Of a stretch of DNA of 64,000 bases, positions 1 through 9,095 are shown piece after piece. Source of the DNA: Streptomyces sp. NBC_01465 (GTDB lineage Bacteria; Actinomycetota; Actinomycetes; Streptomycetales; Streptomycetaceae); assembly GCF_036227325.1 (NCBI RefSeq), contig NZ_CP109467.1, positions 8,494,001 to 8,558,000 of the forward strand, read 5' to 3'. The notes under the pieces are model-generated. The model did no database searches. It was not told where the DNA came from and saw nothing but the letters and a program-made list of their open reading frames with translations. Within the stretch, counting starts at the first letter, position 1. Every line of letters begins with the position of its first letter. The position numbers and the translations under genes were made by a program.

Positions 1-954
1 ACCGGCGACACCTGGCTGCTGATCACGTCGGAGACACGCCCTTCGGTGCTCGACCCGTACGTGGCAACCGCCGATCACGCCCTGGGCAATCCGTCGTGGC
101 TGGTGGGCCGGCTCGTGGAGTCGACCGGCTCGATCGGTTCCCACACACTTCACGTCGTCTACGGTCAACTCCCGCTGGCAGCAGCCCTCATCGCTCTCTA
201 CCAGCTGCGCAACGTGGCGGTCGAACGCCGCTTCCCGCGCCACCACCTGGTACGCACCTTCCTGGTGATAGGCCTGCTCGGACCGGCTGTCTACATGCTC
301 TTCCCGGTGGTCGGGCCGATCTTCGCGTACGGAGCCGACGGCGGGCACTGGGCGGTGGCCAATGTGTGGCCGGACACCGCACCGGTGATCAGTGCCGCTC
401 CGTATCCGATCCCGTTCGACGAAATCACCCCCCGCAACTGCATGCCCAGCCTGCACACGGCGTGGGCCACCTCGCTCTTCATTCATTCCCGCAAGGGCTC
501 ACGGATGATGCGCTGCGCAGGAGCGTTCTGGTTGATTGCGACGCTCACCGCGACACTGGGATTCGGCTACCACTACGGCTCGGATCTCATTGTCGGCGTG
601 GTGTTCGCGCTCACGGTCGAGGCGGCGATGCGCGCATTCGACCGCGGCTGGGACTGGTCGGCGATTCGGCTGATCGCCTATGGTTCGACGGTATTCGTTC
701 TGTGCCTTGTGGCTTACCGGTATCTGCCGATGGTGATGGCCGAGAACCCGTGGGTGTTCGGTCCGCTTCTGGTTGTTGCGATGATTTCGGTTGTCTACGG
801 CTATGTACGGACCACCGGATCGTGGGACACGGAATCCGCGCAGGCGGGGCAGTCCGAAGGGCGCCTCGTCCCGTCGCTCCTGGTGCCCGCCCAGACCGCT
901 TCGGATCCCACCCGGGTCTCTCTCATCGGCGCACGGAACCGCCCGCCCGTCTGA
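1..954 (+). CDS. PAP2-superfamily membrane phosphatase, 5'-truncated by the window edge
   Basis: The reading frame is open back to base 1, so the true start lies outside the window; 317 codons are visible. The protein has several hydrophobic membrane segments. It carries PAP2 catalytic signatures of the inositol-phosphorylceramide-synthase-like branch: PSLH preceded by NCM (about base 440) and GYHYGSD followed by a glycine-rich helix (about bases 560-600). Such proteins remove phosphate from, or exchange head groups on, polyprenyl or glycerolipid phosphates at the membrane. The last 45 or so residues are polar and look cytoplasmic. A GTG at base 46 is an internal start candidate, but the residues before it read like family sequence. 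The substrate cannot be told. Confidence 0.8.
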   Translation, partial: TGDTWLLITSETRPSVLDPYVATADHALGNPSWLVGRLVESTGSIGSHTLHVVYGQLPLAAALIALYQLRNVAVERRFPRHHLVRTFLVIGLLGPAVYMLFPVVGPIFAYGADGGHWAVANVWPDTAPVISAAPYPIPFDEITPRNCMPSLHTAWATSLFIHSRKGSRMMRCAGAFWLIATLTATLGFGYHYGSDLIVGVVFALTVEAAMRAFDRGWDWSAIRLIAYGSTVFVLCLVAYRYLPMVMAENPWVFGPLLVVAMISVVYGYVRTTGSWDTESAQAGQSEGRLVPSLLVPAQTASDPTRVSLIGARNRPPV

Positions 955-1006
955 CCGCTGGTGTGGCGCCGCCAGGTCCGGCCGACCGTCCTGCCAGGAT
1001 GGCGGA

Positions 1007-1360
1007 ATGGAACGTGTGCTTGGAATCGGCGGGTACTTCGTGCGGGCAGCCGACCCGGCAGCCCTGGGCGCCTGGTATCGCGACTGCCTGGGACTGGATG
1101 CCGACGAGCACGGTCTGTGGCGTCAGGGCGCCGGGCCGACCGTGTTCGCGACGTTCGAGTCGAAGACCGACTACCTCGGCTCCCGTGGTCAGCAGACCAT
1201 GCTGAACTTCCGGGTCCGCGACCTGGACGCGATGCTCGCGCAGCTGCGCTCCAAAGGAGCGGACGTGGCCGACGAGACGCAGGACATGGACGGTGTCGGC
1301 CGGTTCGGGTGGGTCACCGATCCCGAGGGGAACCGGGTCGAGCTGTGGCAGGCAGCCTGA
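1007..1360 (+). CDS. VOC-family (glyoxalase/bleomycin-resistance fold) protein
   Basis: This 117-residue protein has the two-module beta-alpha-beta-beta-beta pattern of the vicinal oxygen chelate family. The N-terminus reads GGYFVRAADPAALGAWY and the C-terminus ends VTDPEGNRVELWQ, the usual second metal-ligand region with its glutamate. Family members act as glyoxalases, dioxygenases or drug-binding proteins, and no substrate can be assigned. ATG at 1007 has no clear Shine-Dalgarno sequence. A CAGGAT hexamer ends about 7 nt upstream, so the mRNA may be leaderless. The 3' end overlaps the convergent acyltransferase gene by 47 bp. Confidence 0.8.
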   Translation: MERVLGIGGYFVRAADPAALGAWYRDCLGLDADEHGLWRQGAGPTVFATFESKTDYLGSRGQQTMLNFRVRDLDAMLAQLRSKGADVADETQDMDGVGRFGWVTDPEGNRVELWQAA

Positions 1361-2684
1361 CCACGCCTTCGCTGGGCTGTACTTCCCCGTCCGCTTCCTC
1401 GACGCGGGGTCGCACCGGCCTGCGGCGGGGTGCCATCAGCAGGGCCGTACCGAGTGCCAGGCCCAGCGTGGGCAGCAGCGGAAACCGGCCCTCGTACGCG
1501 AAACCCTGGACGGCGAAGCGGGTCAGAGCGGCGACGCTCGCCGCGAGACCGAGCCACAACTGCCAGGGGCGGTACGCCTCACCGGCCGCCAGGGTGCGCT
1601 CGTACACGTGCATCAGCCCGTACTCCAGCGGCCTGAGCGCCAGCAGGACCCCGGCCAGTACGACACCGAGCACCAGCAGCCACGGCACCCTCAGTCCCCA
1701 CCACGCCGGGGACCCGAAGGAAGGTTCCGGCGCGAGCCCGGTCAGGTAGAACGCGGCGGCGACGACCAGCACCGGCAGCATGTGCCAGAGGTAGAGCGTC
1801 ATGCTCGCGCCGCCCACGGGGCGCACCACCTTCCATATGCGGGCCCGGCCCAGCAGCCGCCGGAGCGCCGGCGCGACGAGCAGGCACAGACCGACCTGGG
1901 CCACCGCCCACGCCAGCATCGCCGCCGACGGCGGATTGGTGTTGCTGGGGTCCTGGCCCGTCACCATGATCAGGCTCACCGGAAACGGCCCGACCGTGAT
2001 CAGCGCCGCGAAGGCCAGCCCACCGACGGCCGCCATCGTGGCCGGTACGGGGCGGCGCTCCGTGAGCAGGCCGTCGTGCCAGCAGAAGCCGAGCTGGTAG
2101 GCCACGCCCCACACGAGCACGTAGTTGAGCAGCCCGATGTACGGGGCGTGCACCGCGACCACCAGCGTGTCGGCCGCCAGCGCGGCTGCTCCCAGGGCCA
2201 CGGGGACCAGGAGTCCCCAGCGCCGGTGGGCCGCGTGAAGTGCCGGAGTCAGGGCGCTGAGGAGCAGATACACGGGCAGGAACCAGAACTGCATCGCCAT
2301 GGCCCACCCCACCAGCGCGAGGGTGTCGCGATCCACGCGGACGGCCGAGCAGACCCCCACGGCGAGCAGCACGAGAGCGCTGTACGCGGCGGCCGGGAGG
2401 AGCAGCCTCAACGCCCGCCGCCCCACCCACCCGGCTGCCGATCCGCCTGCTTCATGAGCCCTTGCCCATGAGCCGCCCGCCGCATGGCCGCCGGCGAGGA
2501 AGAACAGCGGCATGATCTGGAATCCCAGGGTCAGCCACTGGGTCCAGGGGACGGTCGCCAGCAGCTCCGGCGCGGTGATCTCCCCGCCCGGCTCCCGGAC
2601 CAGGGCGGTGATCAGCCAATGCCCGAGTACGACAAGGACGATCGCCCACGCGCGCAGGAAGTCGACGTACCGGTCTCTGCTCAT
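1314..2684 (-). CDS. Acyltransferase-3 family integral membrane protein
   Basis: A 456-residue protein starting MSRDRYVDFLRAWAI, the typical N-terminus of the OafA/acyltransferase-3 family, with RxxxDxLRa-like residues and a following H in LGHW. About ten hydrophobic helices follow. The family moves acyl groups, often acetyl, onto sugars, lipids or antibiotics at the membrane; the acceptor here is unknown. The frame stays open another 60 bases upstream, but the chosen ATG at 2684 directly precedes the conserved motif. The C-terminal tail is polar and overlaps the convergent VOC gene by 47 bp. Confidence 0.85.
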   Translation of the reverse strand: MSRDRYVDFLRAWAIVLVVLGHWLITALVREPGGEITAPELLATVPWTQWLTLGFQIMPLFFLAGGHAAGGSWARAHEAGGSAAGWVGRRALRLLLPAAAYSALVLLAVGVCSAVRVDRDTLALVGWAMAMQFWFLPVYLLLSALTPALHAAHRRWGLLVPVALGAAALAADTLVVAVHAPYIGLLNYVLVWGVAYQLGFCWHDGLLTERRPVPATMAAVGGLAFAALITVGPFPVSLIMVTGQDPSNTNPPSAAMLAWAVAQVGLCLLVAPALRRLLGRARIWKVVRPVGGASMTLYLWHMLPVLVVAAAFYLTGLAPEPSFGSPAWWGLRVPWLLVLGVVLAGVLLALRPLEYGLMHVYERTLAAGEAYRPWQLWLGLAASVAALTRFAVQGFAYEGRFPLLPTLGLALGTALLMAPRRRPVRPRVEEADGEVQPSEGVVRLPATARPGSPRDR

Positions 2685-2740
2685 GGTGCGTGATGTTGCC
2701 GCAGCGCGGAGATGACGGAGGTGGGAAGGCGAGGCCGTAA

Positions 2741-3334
<594 letters not shown>

Positions 3335-3348
3335 TTAAGATCCTGGTC

Positions 3349-4293
3349 ATGCCGCTGAACATGAAGGACGTGGACCGTTTCGGGGCTTCTGTGCCCCGTC
3401 TGGAAGCCATTGCGTACCGGCTTCTCGGATCCGCGAGTGAGGCGGAGGACGCGGTCCAGGAGACGTTCCTGCGCTGGCAGGCCGCGGACGTCGACCGTAT
3501 CGAGGTCCCCGAGGCCTGGCTGACGAAGGTCCTCACCAACCTGTGCCTCAACCAGCTCGCGTCGGCCCGCGCCCGGCGCGAGACGTACGTGGGGCACTGG
3601 CTCCCCGAGCCGCTGCTCGAAGGGGACTCGATGCTCGGCCCGGCCGACACCGTCGAGCAGCGCGAATCGGTCTCGTACGCGGTCCTCGTCCTCATGGAGC
3701 GCCTGTCGCCCAACGAGCGGGCGGTGTACGTGCTGCGCGAGGCCTTCACCTACTCGCACCGGGAGATCGCCGAGATCCTCGACATCACCGAGGCGGCCAG
3801 CCAGCAGATCTTCCACCGCGCGAAGAAGCACATTGCGGACGGGAAGTCCCGCACCGAGATCGACGAGGCGGCCGCCAAGCGGATCGTCGAGGAGTTCCTC
3901 GCGGCTGCCACGACCGGCCGGACCGAGCCGCTCGTACGGCTGCTCACCGACGATGCCATCTCGATCGGGGACGGCGGCGGCAAGATCCCGGCCCGGACGA
4001 AGGCGTTCGAGGGTGCCGTCGCGGTCGCGAAGTTCATGCGGGGCCTGTTCAAGCCCAGCGTGGCCAAACGCTCCCTGGTCGGCGGCTCTCCGGAGGTCTA
4101 CATCTCGACCGCCAACGGAGCCCCCGCCGTTGTGGCCGTGTTCGAGGGCCAGGTCGTCGGCGTTCTCTGCCTGGAGATCACCGACGAGGGCATCGCCGCG
4201 TTCCGCAACCAGGTCAACCCCGACAAGCTGGGACGCGCGTCCCGTCGGTGGGCGGCCACCGGCCACGGGGAACCCCTGTTCAACGCCTTCTGA
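3349..4293 (+). CDS. ECF41-group RNA polymerase sigma factor with SnoaL-like C-terminal domain
   Basis: A 314-residue sigma factor. Sigma region 2 (RLEAIAYRLLGSASEAEDAV) is near residues 18-38, and region 4 (LSPNERAVYVLREAF, SHREIAEIL) near 119-145. A roughly 130-residue NTF2/SnoaL-like extension follows. All three hallmark motifs of ECF41 are present: WLPEP (about 84-88), DGGGK (208-212) and NPDKL (290-294). In this group the extension replaces an anti-sigma factor and tunes activity, and the sigma usually controls one adjacent oxidoreductase, epimerase or decarboxylase gene. The flavoprotein gene directly downstream fits that rule. ATG at 3349 is preferred; ATG at 3361 is also possible. Confidence 0.93.
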   Translation: MPLNMKDVDRFGASVPRLEAIAYRLLGSASEAEDAVQETFLRWQAADVDRIEVPEAWLTKVLTNLCLNQLASARARRETYVGHWLPEPLLEGDSMLGPADTVEQRESVSYAVLVLMERLSPNERAVYVLREAFTYSHREIAEILDITEAASQQIFHRAKKHIADGKSRTEIDEAAAKRIVEEFLAAATTGRTEPLVRLLTDDAISIGDGGGKIPARTKAFEGAVAVAKFMRGLFKPSVAKRSLVGGSPEVYISTANGAPAVVAVFEGQVVGVLCLEITDEGIAAFRNQVNPDKLGRASRRWAATGHGEPLFNAF

Positions 4294-4323
4294 TGCCGGT
4301 GTGACGTGCTTCACATCGAGGTC

Positions 4324-4350
4324 TGTCAGGAATCGGCGGGCTGTCCGGTT
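4324..4350 (+). promoter_or_regulatory. Candidate ECF41 promoter of the flavoprotein gene
   Basis: The element TGTCAGG (4324-4330) is followed after 15 nt by CGGTT (4346-4350). This resembles the published ECF41 consensus TGTCACA-N16-CGTC, with five of seven matches at -35 but only a partial match at -10. It lies 34 bp upstream of the oxidoreductase start and directly downstream of the sigma gene, where ECF41 target promoters normally sit. Confidence 0.45.
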
Positions 4351-4383
4351 CAAGTGTCGAGACCGCGAGACAGGAGCCCAGAC

Positions 4384-5580
4384 ATGCAGCATCGCATCAT
4401 TGTCCTCGGAGCCGGATACGCCGGAGCCAGCGCCGCCGGGCGCCTCGCCAAGCGAGTGCAGCGCGAGGATGTCGCCATCACCCTCGTCAACGCCGAACCC
4501 GACTTCGTCGAGCGCGTCCGTATGCACCAGCTCGCGGCCGGCCAGGACCTCGCGCCCCGCCCCCTGAGCGACATGGTCGCGGGCACCGGCGTCGAGCTGA
4601 AGATCGCGAAGGTCACCGGCGTCGACGTCGAGCGGAAGACCGTCGCCGTGAGCGGTGCGCAAGGGACCGAGGAGCTGGAGTACGACAGCCTCGTGTACGC
4701 CCTGGGCAGCGGCTGGAATGACCAGGGCGTGCCCGGCGTCGCCGAGCACGCCCACCAGATCGCGAGCCGCCCCGGAGCACTGAGGCTTCGCGAGCACCTG
4801 GCCGGCCTGGGCGCAGGACAGCCCGTGGTCGTCGTCGGCGGCGGCCTCACCGGCGTGGAGGCCGCGAGCGAGATCGCCGAGGCCCGCCCGGACCTCGACG
4901 TCGCCATCGCCGTCCGCGGCGGGCTCGGCGACTGGCTCTCGCCCAAGGGGCGCGGGCACCTGCGGAAGGTCTTCGACAAGCTCGGCATCACCGTCCACGA
5001 GCAGACCGACGTCACCGCCGTGGAGGCCGGCCGGATCGCCACCGCCGACGGCGCCTTCGTCCCGAGCGCGGCCACCGTCTGGACCACCGGCTTCGCGGTC
5101 CACCCGATCGCACAGGCCACCACCCTGGAGGTCAGCGGTACGGGCCAGATCATGGTCGACGGGACGATGCGCTCGCACTCGCACCCGGACGTGTACGCCG
5201 TCGGCGACGCGGGCATGGCCATGGGCCCCGGCGACAAGCCGCTGCGGATGTCGTGCGCATCGGGCACCCCCATGGCCTGGCAGGCCGCGGACTCCCTCGC
5301 GGCACGCCTGACCGGCGGCAAGCTCCCGAAGACACCGCTGCGCTACTTCAACCAGTGCATCTCGCTGGGACGCAAGGAAGGCCTCATCCAGTACGTCACC
5401 GCCGACGACCGGGCCGTCAAGGCGGCCCTGACCGGGCGCCTCGCCGCCGTCTACAAGGAACTGATCTGCAAGAGCGCGGCCTGGGCCGTCGCCAACCCGA
5501 CGCTCGCGATGCCGACCCGGGCCCGCCGGGTCGTGCGAGCGCAGCCCGAGGTGGGCACCGCCGTCAAGGTGCAGGCCTGA
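4384..5580 (+). CDS. NAD(P)/FAD-dependent oxidoreductase, NDH-2-like
   Basis: A 398-residue flavoprotein of the type II NADH dehydrogenase/ferredoxin reductase superfamily. The FAD Rossmann motif GAGYAGASAA is at residues about 8-17. A second, NAD(P)-binding motif VVVVGGGLTGVEAASE lies mid-protein, and the second FAD-contact motif VYAVGDA is near residue 275. Family members pass electrons from NAD(P)H to quinones or other acceptors at the inner face of the membrane. As the downstream partner of an ECF41 sigma factor it is the probable main target of that regulator. The ATG at 4384 follows an ACAGGAG ribosome binding site. Confidence 0.88.
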   Translation: MQHRIIVLGAGYAGASAAGRLAKRVQREDVAITLVNAEPDFVERVRMHQLAAGQDLAPRPLSDMVAGTGVELKIAKVTGVDVERKTVAVSGAQGTEELEYDSLVYALGSGWNDQGVPGVAEHAHQIASRPGALRLREHLAGLGAGQPVVVVGGGLTGVEAASEIAEARPDLDVAIAVRGGLGDWLSPKGRGHLRKVFDKLGITVHEQTDVTAVEAGRIATADGAFVPSAATVWTTGFAVHPIAQATTLEVSGTGQIMVDGTMRSHSHPDVYAVGDAGMAMGPGDKPLRMSCASGTPMAWQAADSLAARLTGGKLPKTPLRYFNQCISLGRKEGLIQYVTADDRAVKAALTGRLAAVYKELICKSAAWAVANPTLAMPTRARRVVRAQPEVGTAVKVQA

Positions 5581-5587
5581 CACGTGC

Positions 5588-5622
5588 GCGAGGGGCGCCC
5601 GCAGTACGCGGGCGCCCCTCGC
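5588..5622. terminator. Bidirectional hairpin terminator
   Basis: A perfect 15-bp GC-rich inverted repeat, GCGAGGGGCGCCCGC and its complement, with a 5-nt AGTAC loop. It sits in the 61-bp gap between two convergent genes, the flavoprotein and the SRPBCC gene. Confidence 0.85.
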
Positions 5623-5641
5623 ATGTGCTGCATGACCGGGC

Positions 5642-6055
5642 TCAGGCGGCCAGCGTCTGCTCCAGAGCGGCGAGTCCGTCACGGTAGATGCCCTCGAAGA
5701 GGGCGACCGCCTCGGCGTCGCTGACACCGTCCGGGGTGAAGCTGCCCGACCACTCGACCCGCGCCCCGTCGGCGCCGCGGTCGAGAACCGTGAGCGTGGA
5801 CCGGTAGCCCGTGACTGGGAAGGGCGCCCGGGCGATGGAGTACTCGTAGCTGCGCGCCGAGGCGTCGAAGGATTCGAGGCGTTCGACGATGACACCGCCC
5901 TCGGCGTTGGTGAGCGTACGCACGCGGCCGCCCTCACCGAGCAGGCTCTCCGTGATGTACGGCAGCCAGTCCGGCAGGGAGCCGAAGCCGCCGATGAGCT
6001 GCCAGACGCGGTCGGCGCTCTGCGGGACGTCGAGGGTGACGACGGTGGAGCTCAT
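5642..6055 (-). CDS. SRPBCC-family (polyketide cyclase/START-like) protein
   Basis: This 137-residue protein matches the SRPBCC fold. It has a DRVWQLIGGFGSLPDWLPYI segment near the start, an ELXV-like beta-sheet core, and a long C-terminal helix (ALFEGIYRDGLAALEQTL). Family members bind small hydrophobic ligands or act as cyclases or lipid carriers. It overlaps the upstream aldo/keto reductase gene by 4 bp (ATGA), so the two are probably translationally coupled. The ligand is unknown. Confidence 0.83.
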   Translation of the reverse strand: MSSTVVTLDVPQSADRVWQLIGGFGSLPDWLPYITESLLGEGGRVRTLTNAEGGVIVERLESFDASARSYEYSIARAPFPVTGYRSTLTVLDRGADGARVEWSGSFTPDGVSDAEAVALFEGIYRDGLAALEQTLAA

Positions 6056-7071
6056 GAGGCGTCCTTCACGGGAACCGGTGCGTCGTGCGCGATGAGCTGC
6101 TGGTCGCGCAGGGACTTCCAGAAGGCGTACGGGACGTCCTCGGTGAGGGCGCCGAGGTCCTCGGCGATACGGCTGGGCCGGGTCGCGCCGGGAATGGCGG
6201 CGGCGACGGCCGGGTGCGCCAGGACGAACTGCAGGGCGGCGGACTTGATGCCGATCCCGTGCTCCTGCGCCAGCCCCTTGATGCGGCCCACCTTCTCGAC
6301 GATGTCGGCCGGAGCCTCGGCGTATTCGAAGTGGCTGCCACCGGCGAGGATGCCGGAGCTGTAGGGGCCGCCGACGACGATGTCGACGCCCCGCTCGGCC
6401 GCCGCGGGCAGCAGGCGCTGCAGGGCGCGCGAGTGGTCGAGCAGCGTGTAGCGGCCCGCGAGGAGGAACGCGTCGGGGCGCGGCTCGTCGAGGTCCAGCG
6501 TCATCTCCAGCGGCTCGACCTTGTTGACGCCGAGGCCCCAGGCCTTGATGACGCCCTCCTCGCGCAGCCGGGTCAGGGCGCGGAAGGCTCCGGTACGGGC
6601 GCTCTCGTACACGCCGACCCAGTCGTCGCCGTAGAAGTCCTGGGCGACGTCGTGGACCCAGACGATGTCGAGACGGTCGGTGCGCAGCCGCTTGAGGCTG
6701 TCCTCGACGGAGCGCAGGGTGGCGTCGGCGCTGTAGTCGTTGACCATCTTGTTCGGGCGGCCGTGCTCGAACAGGGCGCCCTTCTCGCCGAGTTCACGGC
6801 TCGCGGGGTCCTCGACCTCGTCGAGGATGACGCGGCCGACCTTGGTGGACAGCACGTACTCGTCGCGGGGCTTGTCGGCGAGGACGTCGCCGAGACGGAT
6901 CTCGGCGAGACCGGCGCCGTACAGCGGTGCGGTGTCGAAGTAGCGGATGCCCTGGTCCCAGGCGGCCTGCACGGTGGCGGCGGCCTCTTCGTCGGGGATG
7001 GCGCGGAACATGTTGCCGAGGGGTGCGGTGCCGAAGCCGATGCGGCCGGGCAGCAGGGAACGGATGCTCAT
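6052..7071 (-). CDS. Aldo/keto reductase, aldose dehydrogenase-like
   Basis: A 339-residue TIM-barrel oxidoreductase of the D-threo-aldose 1-dehydrogenase/pyridoxal dehydrogenase branch. The catalytic tetrad is visible: Asp and Tyr in YFDTAPLYGAG, Lys in LSTKVGR, and His in IVWVHDVA. These enzymes use NAD(P) to interconvert carbonyls and alcohols, often sugar lactones and aldoses. It is translationally coupled to the SRPBCC gene. The aldo/keto reductase upstream is about 55 bp away on the same strand, so the three may form one operon. Confidence 0.88.
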   Translation of the reverse strand: MSIRSLLPGRIGFGTAPLGNMFRAIPDEEAAATVQAAWDQGIRYFDTAPLYGAGLAEIRLGDVLADKPRDEYVLSTKVGRVILDEVEDPASRELGEKGALFEHGRPNKMVNDYSADATLRSVEDSLKRLRTDRLDIVWVHDVAQDFYGDDWVGVYESARTGAFRALTRLREEGVIKAWGLGVNKVEPLEMTLDLDEPRPDAFLLAGRYTLLDHSRALQRLLPAAAERGVDIVVGGPYSSGILAGGSHFEYAEAPADIVEKVGRIKGLAQEHGIGIKSAALQFVLAHPAVAAAIPGATRPSRIAEDLGALTEDVPYAFWKSLRDQQLIAHDAPVPVKDAS

Positions 7072-7125
7072 GGTGGTGCCTCGATCGTGACTGCGTGGGG
7101 GTGGGGGAGTGGCGTCCTGAAGACG

Positions 7126-7950
7126 TCAGTTGAGGGTGTCGGGGTCCGGGCCGGTGCGCATGCCGCGGTCCAGGGCGGTGAGCGCGTCGATGTCGGCGGC
7201 GCTCAGCTCGAAGTCGAAGACGTCGAGGTTCTCGTGGATGCGGGCCTCGGTCACCGACTTGGGGATGACCACGTTGCCGGTCTGCAGGTGCCAGCGCAGG
7301 ACGACCTGGGCCGGGCTCTTGCCGTGCTTCGCGGCGATGGAGGTGACCGCTTCGTCTGCCAGGACGGCGCCCTGGGCGAGCGGGCTCCAGGCCTCGGTGG
7401 CGATGCCGTGCCGGGCGTGGAACGCGCGCAACTCCCGCTGCTGGAGGCCCGGGTGGAGCTCGATCTGGTTGACGGCCGGCACGACCGAGGCGCTGTCCAG
7501 CAGGCGCTCCAGGTGTGCGGGCTGGAAGTTGGAGACGCCGATGGCGCGGGTGCGCCCGTCGGCGTACAGCTTCTCCAGGGCGCGCCAGGTGTCGAGGTAG
7601 AGGTCGCGGGCCGGGGTCGGCCAGTGGATCAGGTACAGGTCGACGTGGTCGAGCCCGAGCTTGTCCAGGGAGGAGTCGAAGGCGGCGAGCGTGGCGTCGT
7701 AGCCCTGGTCGGCATTCCACAGCTTGGTGGTGACGAACAGCTCGTCGCGGGCGATCTGGGAGTCGGCGAGCGCCTTGCCGACGCCCCGCTCGTTGCCGTA
7801 GATCGCGGCGGTGTCGATGCTGCGGTAGCCGGCGCGCAGGGCGCTGCCGACGGCGGAGGTGGTCTCCTCGTCGGGCACCTGGAAGACACCGAAGCCGAGC
7901 TGCGGCATGGTGACGCCGTTGTTGAGAGTGATGCGGGGGACGGAGCTCAT
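7126..7950 (-). CDS. Aldo/keto reductase, 2,5-diketo-D-gluconate reductase-like
   Basis: A 274-residue NADPH-dependent aldo/keto reductase. The tetrad residues lie in SIDTAAIYGNE (Asp, Tyr), VTTKLWN (Lys) and LIHWP (His). VDLYLIHWP, IGVSNF and the C-terminal QVVLRWHLQ-GNVVIPKS segment are typical family motifs. It reduces small aldehydes or ketones and may detoxify reactive carbonyls. ATG at 7950 is used; an in-frame GTG at 7959 is the alternative. It is divergent from the quinone reductase gene across a repeat-rich promoter, which suggests joint regulation. Confidence 0.88.
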   Translation of the reverse strand: MSSVPRITLNNGVTMPQLGFGVFQVPDEETTSAVGSALRAGYRSIDTAAIYGNERGVGKALADSQIARDELFVTTKLWNADQGYDATLAAFDSSLDKLGLDHVDLYLIHWPTPARDLYLDTWRALEKLYADGRTRAIGVSNFQPAHLERLLDSASVVPAVNQIELHPGLQQRELRAFHARHGIATEAWSPLAQGAVLADEAVTSIAAKHGKSPAQVVLRWHLQTGNVVIPKSVTEARIHENLDVFDFELSAADIDALTALDRGMRTGPDPDTLN

Positions 7951-7979
7951 GGTGATCACGTACTCTCTGGAGGCATGTG

Positions 7980-8056
7980 CGGTAGCGCCTTACAAGCGTC
8001 AACAATAATTGCAGACGCGGGTTAATTGCAAACGCAGCATATTGGCGGCGCTACCG
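7980..8056. promoter_or_regulatory. Divergent promoter region with iterated repeats
   Basis: Between the aldo/keto reductase and quinone reductase genes a perfect 10-bp inverted repeat, CGGTAGCGCC (7980-7989) and GGCGCTACCG (8047-8056), brackets an AT-rich segment. Inside are two direct repeats AATTGCAgACGC (8007-8018) and AATTGCAaACGC (8024-8035), 17 nt apart. A weaker TTACAAGCG copy starts at 7990. TACCG in both arms could serve as the -10 of either promoter. A dedicated repressor is likely, but no regulator gene is adjacent. Confidence 0.55.
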
Positions 8057-8063
8057 TGGGCGC

Positions 8064-9086
8064 ATGGCACCGATGCGCAGGCCGATGACGCCCCCACCGA
8101 CCTCCATGCGCGCCGTCCGGCTCTCCGCACCCGGTCCCGTGGACAACCTGCGGCTGACCACCCTCCCGCTCCCGCCCGAGCGGGACGGCTGGGTGCGCAT
8201 CCGCGTCGAGGCCTTCGGTCTCAACCGCTCCGAACTGAAGCTCCGGTTGGGGCTGAGCGTGGGCGTCACGTTTCCCCGCGTGCCGGGTATCGAGGCCGCG
8301 GGCACCGTCGACGCGGCCCCGGCCGGCAGTGGGCTGGCTCCCGGGCAGAAGGTCGTCGCCATGATGGGGGACATGGGCCGCACCTTCGACGGAGGCTATG
8401 CCGAGTACACGTCGGTACCGCTGTCCCAGGTCATCCCCGTCGACACCGATCTGCCCTGGGAGGTGCTGGGCGCCCTGCCCGAGATGGTGCAGACCGCGTA
8501 CGGCTCGCTCACTGTCGGCCTGGACCTGAAGCCGGGCCAGACCGTGCTGATCCGGGGCGGCACCTCCTCGGTGGGCCTTGCCGCTGCCGCCCTGGCCGCA
8601 TGGCGCGGCGCGTCCGTACTCTCCACCACCCGGCGCGCCGACCGCCTCGCCTCGCTCAAGGCGCACGGCGTCGACCACCCGCTGCTCGACACCGGCGAGG
8701 TCGCGCCCGCCGTACGCGAACTTTTTCCGGAGGGCGTCGACGCCGCACTCGATCTCGTCGGTACGCCGACCCTGCCCGACACCTTGCGCGCAGTACGCGT
8801 GCACGGCACGGGCTGCTTCGGCGGCAGCCTCTCCAACCAGTGGACGGTGCGGGACTTCTCCCCGAACGAGTACCTGCCGAGGGGCGTACGCCTGGCGGGG
8901 TACTTCGGAGACGCCTCCGACCTGCCACAGGAGGTCTTCCAGGAGATCGTCGACGCGGTCGCGGCCGGCGATCTGACCTTCCCGGTGGACCGCGTGTACG
9001 ACGGCCTGGAGCAGGTGCCGCAGGCGCACGACGACATGGAGCACGACCGCGCCACGGGCAAACTCGTCGTCCGCGTCCGGCAGTAG
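8064..9086 (+). CDS. Zinc-binding-type medium-chain dehydrogenase, NADPH:quinone reductase-like
   Basis: A 340-residue MDR-family oxidoreductase. A GroES-like N-terminal domain (VRIRVEAFGLNRSELKLRLG, then FPRVPGIEAAGTV) is followed by a Rossmann domain with TVLIRGGTSSVGLAAAALA. It lacks the cysteine cluster for structural zinc, which fits the quinone oxidoreductase branch. It likely reduces quinones or enones with NADPH. A start at 8106 (MRAVRL) would give a more standard N-terminus; ATG at 8064 is also plausible. The 3' end is 9 bp from the convergent ketoacyl synthase gene. Confidence 0.88.
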   Translation: MAPMRRPMTPPPTSMRAVRLSAPGPVDNLRLTTLPLPPERDGWVRIRVEAFGLNRSELKLRLGLSVGVTFPRVPGIEAAGTVDAAPAGSGLAPGQKVVAMMGDMGRTFDGGYAEYTSVPLSQVIPVDTDLPWEVLGALPEMVQTAYGSLTVGLDLKPGQTVLIRGGTSSVGLAAAALAAWRGASVLSTTRRADRLASLKAHGVDHPLLDTGEVAPAVRELFPEGVDAALDLVGTPTLPDTLRAVRVHGTGCFGGSLSNQWTVRDFSPNEYLPRGVRLAGYFGDASDLPQEVFQEIVDAVAAGDLTFPVDRVYDGLEQVPQAHDDMEHDRATGKLVVRVRQ

Positions 9087-9095
9087 GCCTCAGGC

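Noticed and set aside
6085..8025. A 646-codon plus-strand open frame over the aldo/keto reductases
   Set aside because: It is antisense to two well-supported enzymes and its translation has no recognisable motif.
7980..8056. Direct repeats as plasmid-type iterons or a replication origin
   Set aside because: There are only two or three copies, no replication gene is nearby, and the position between divergent promoters fits operators.
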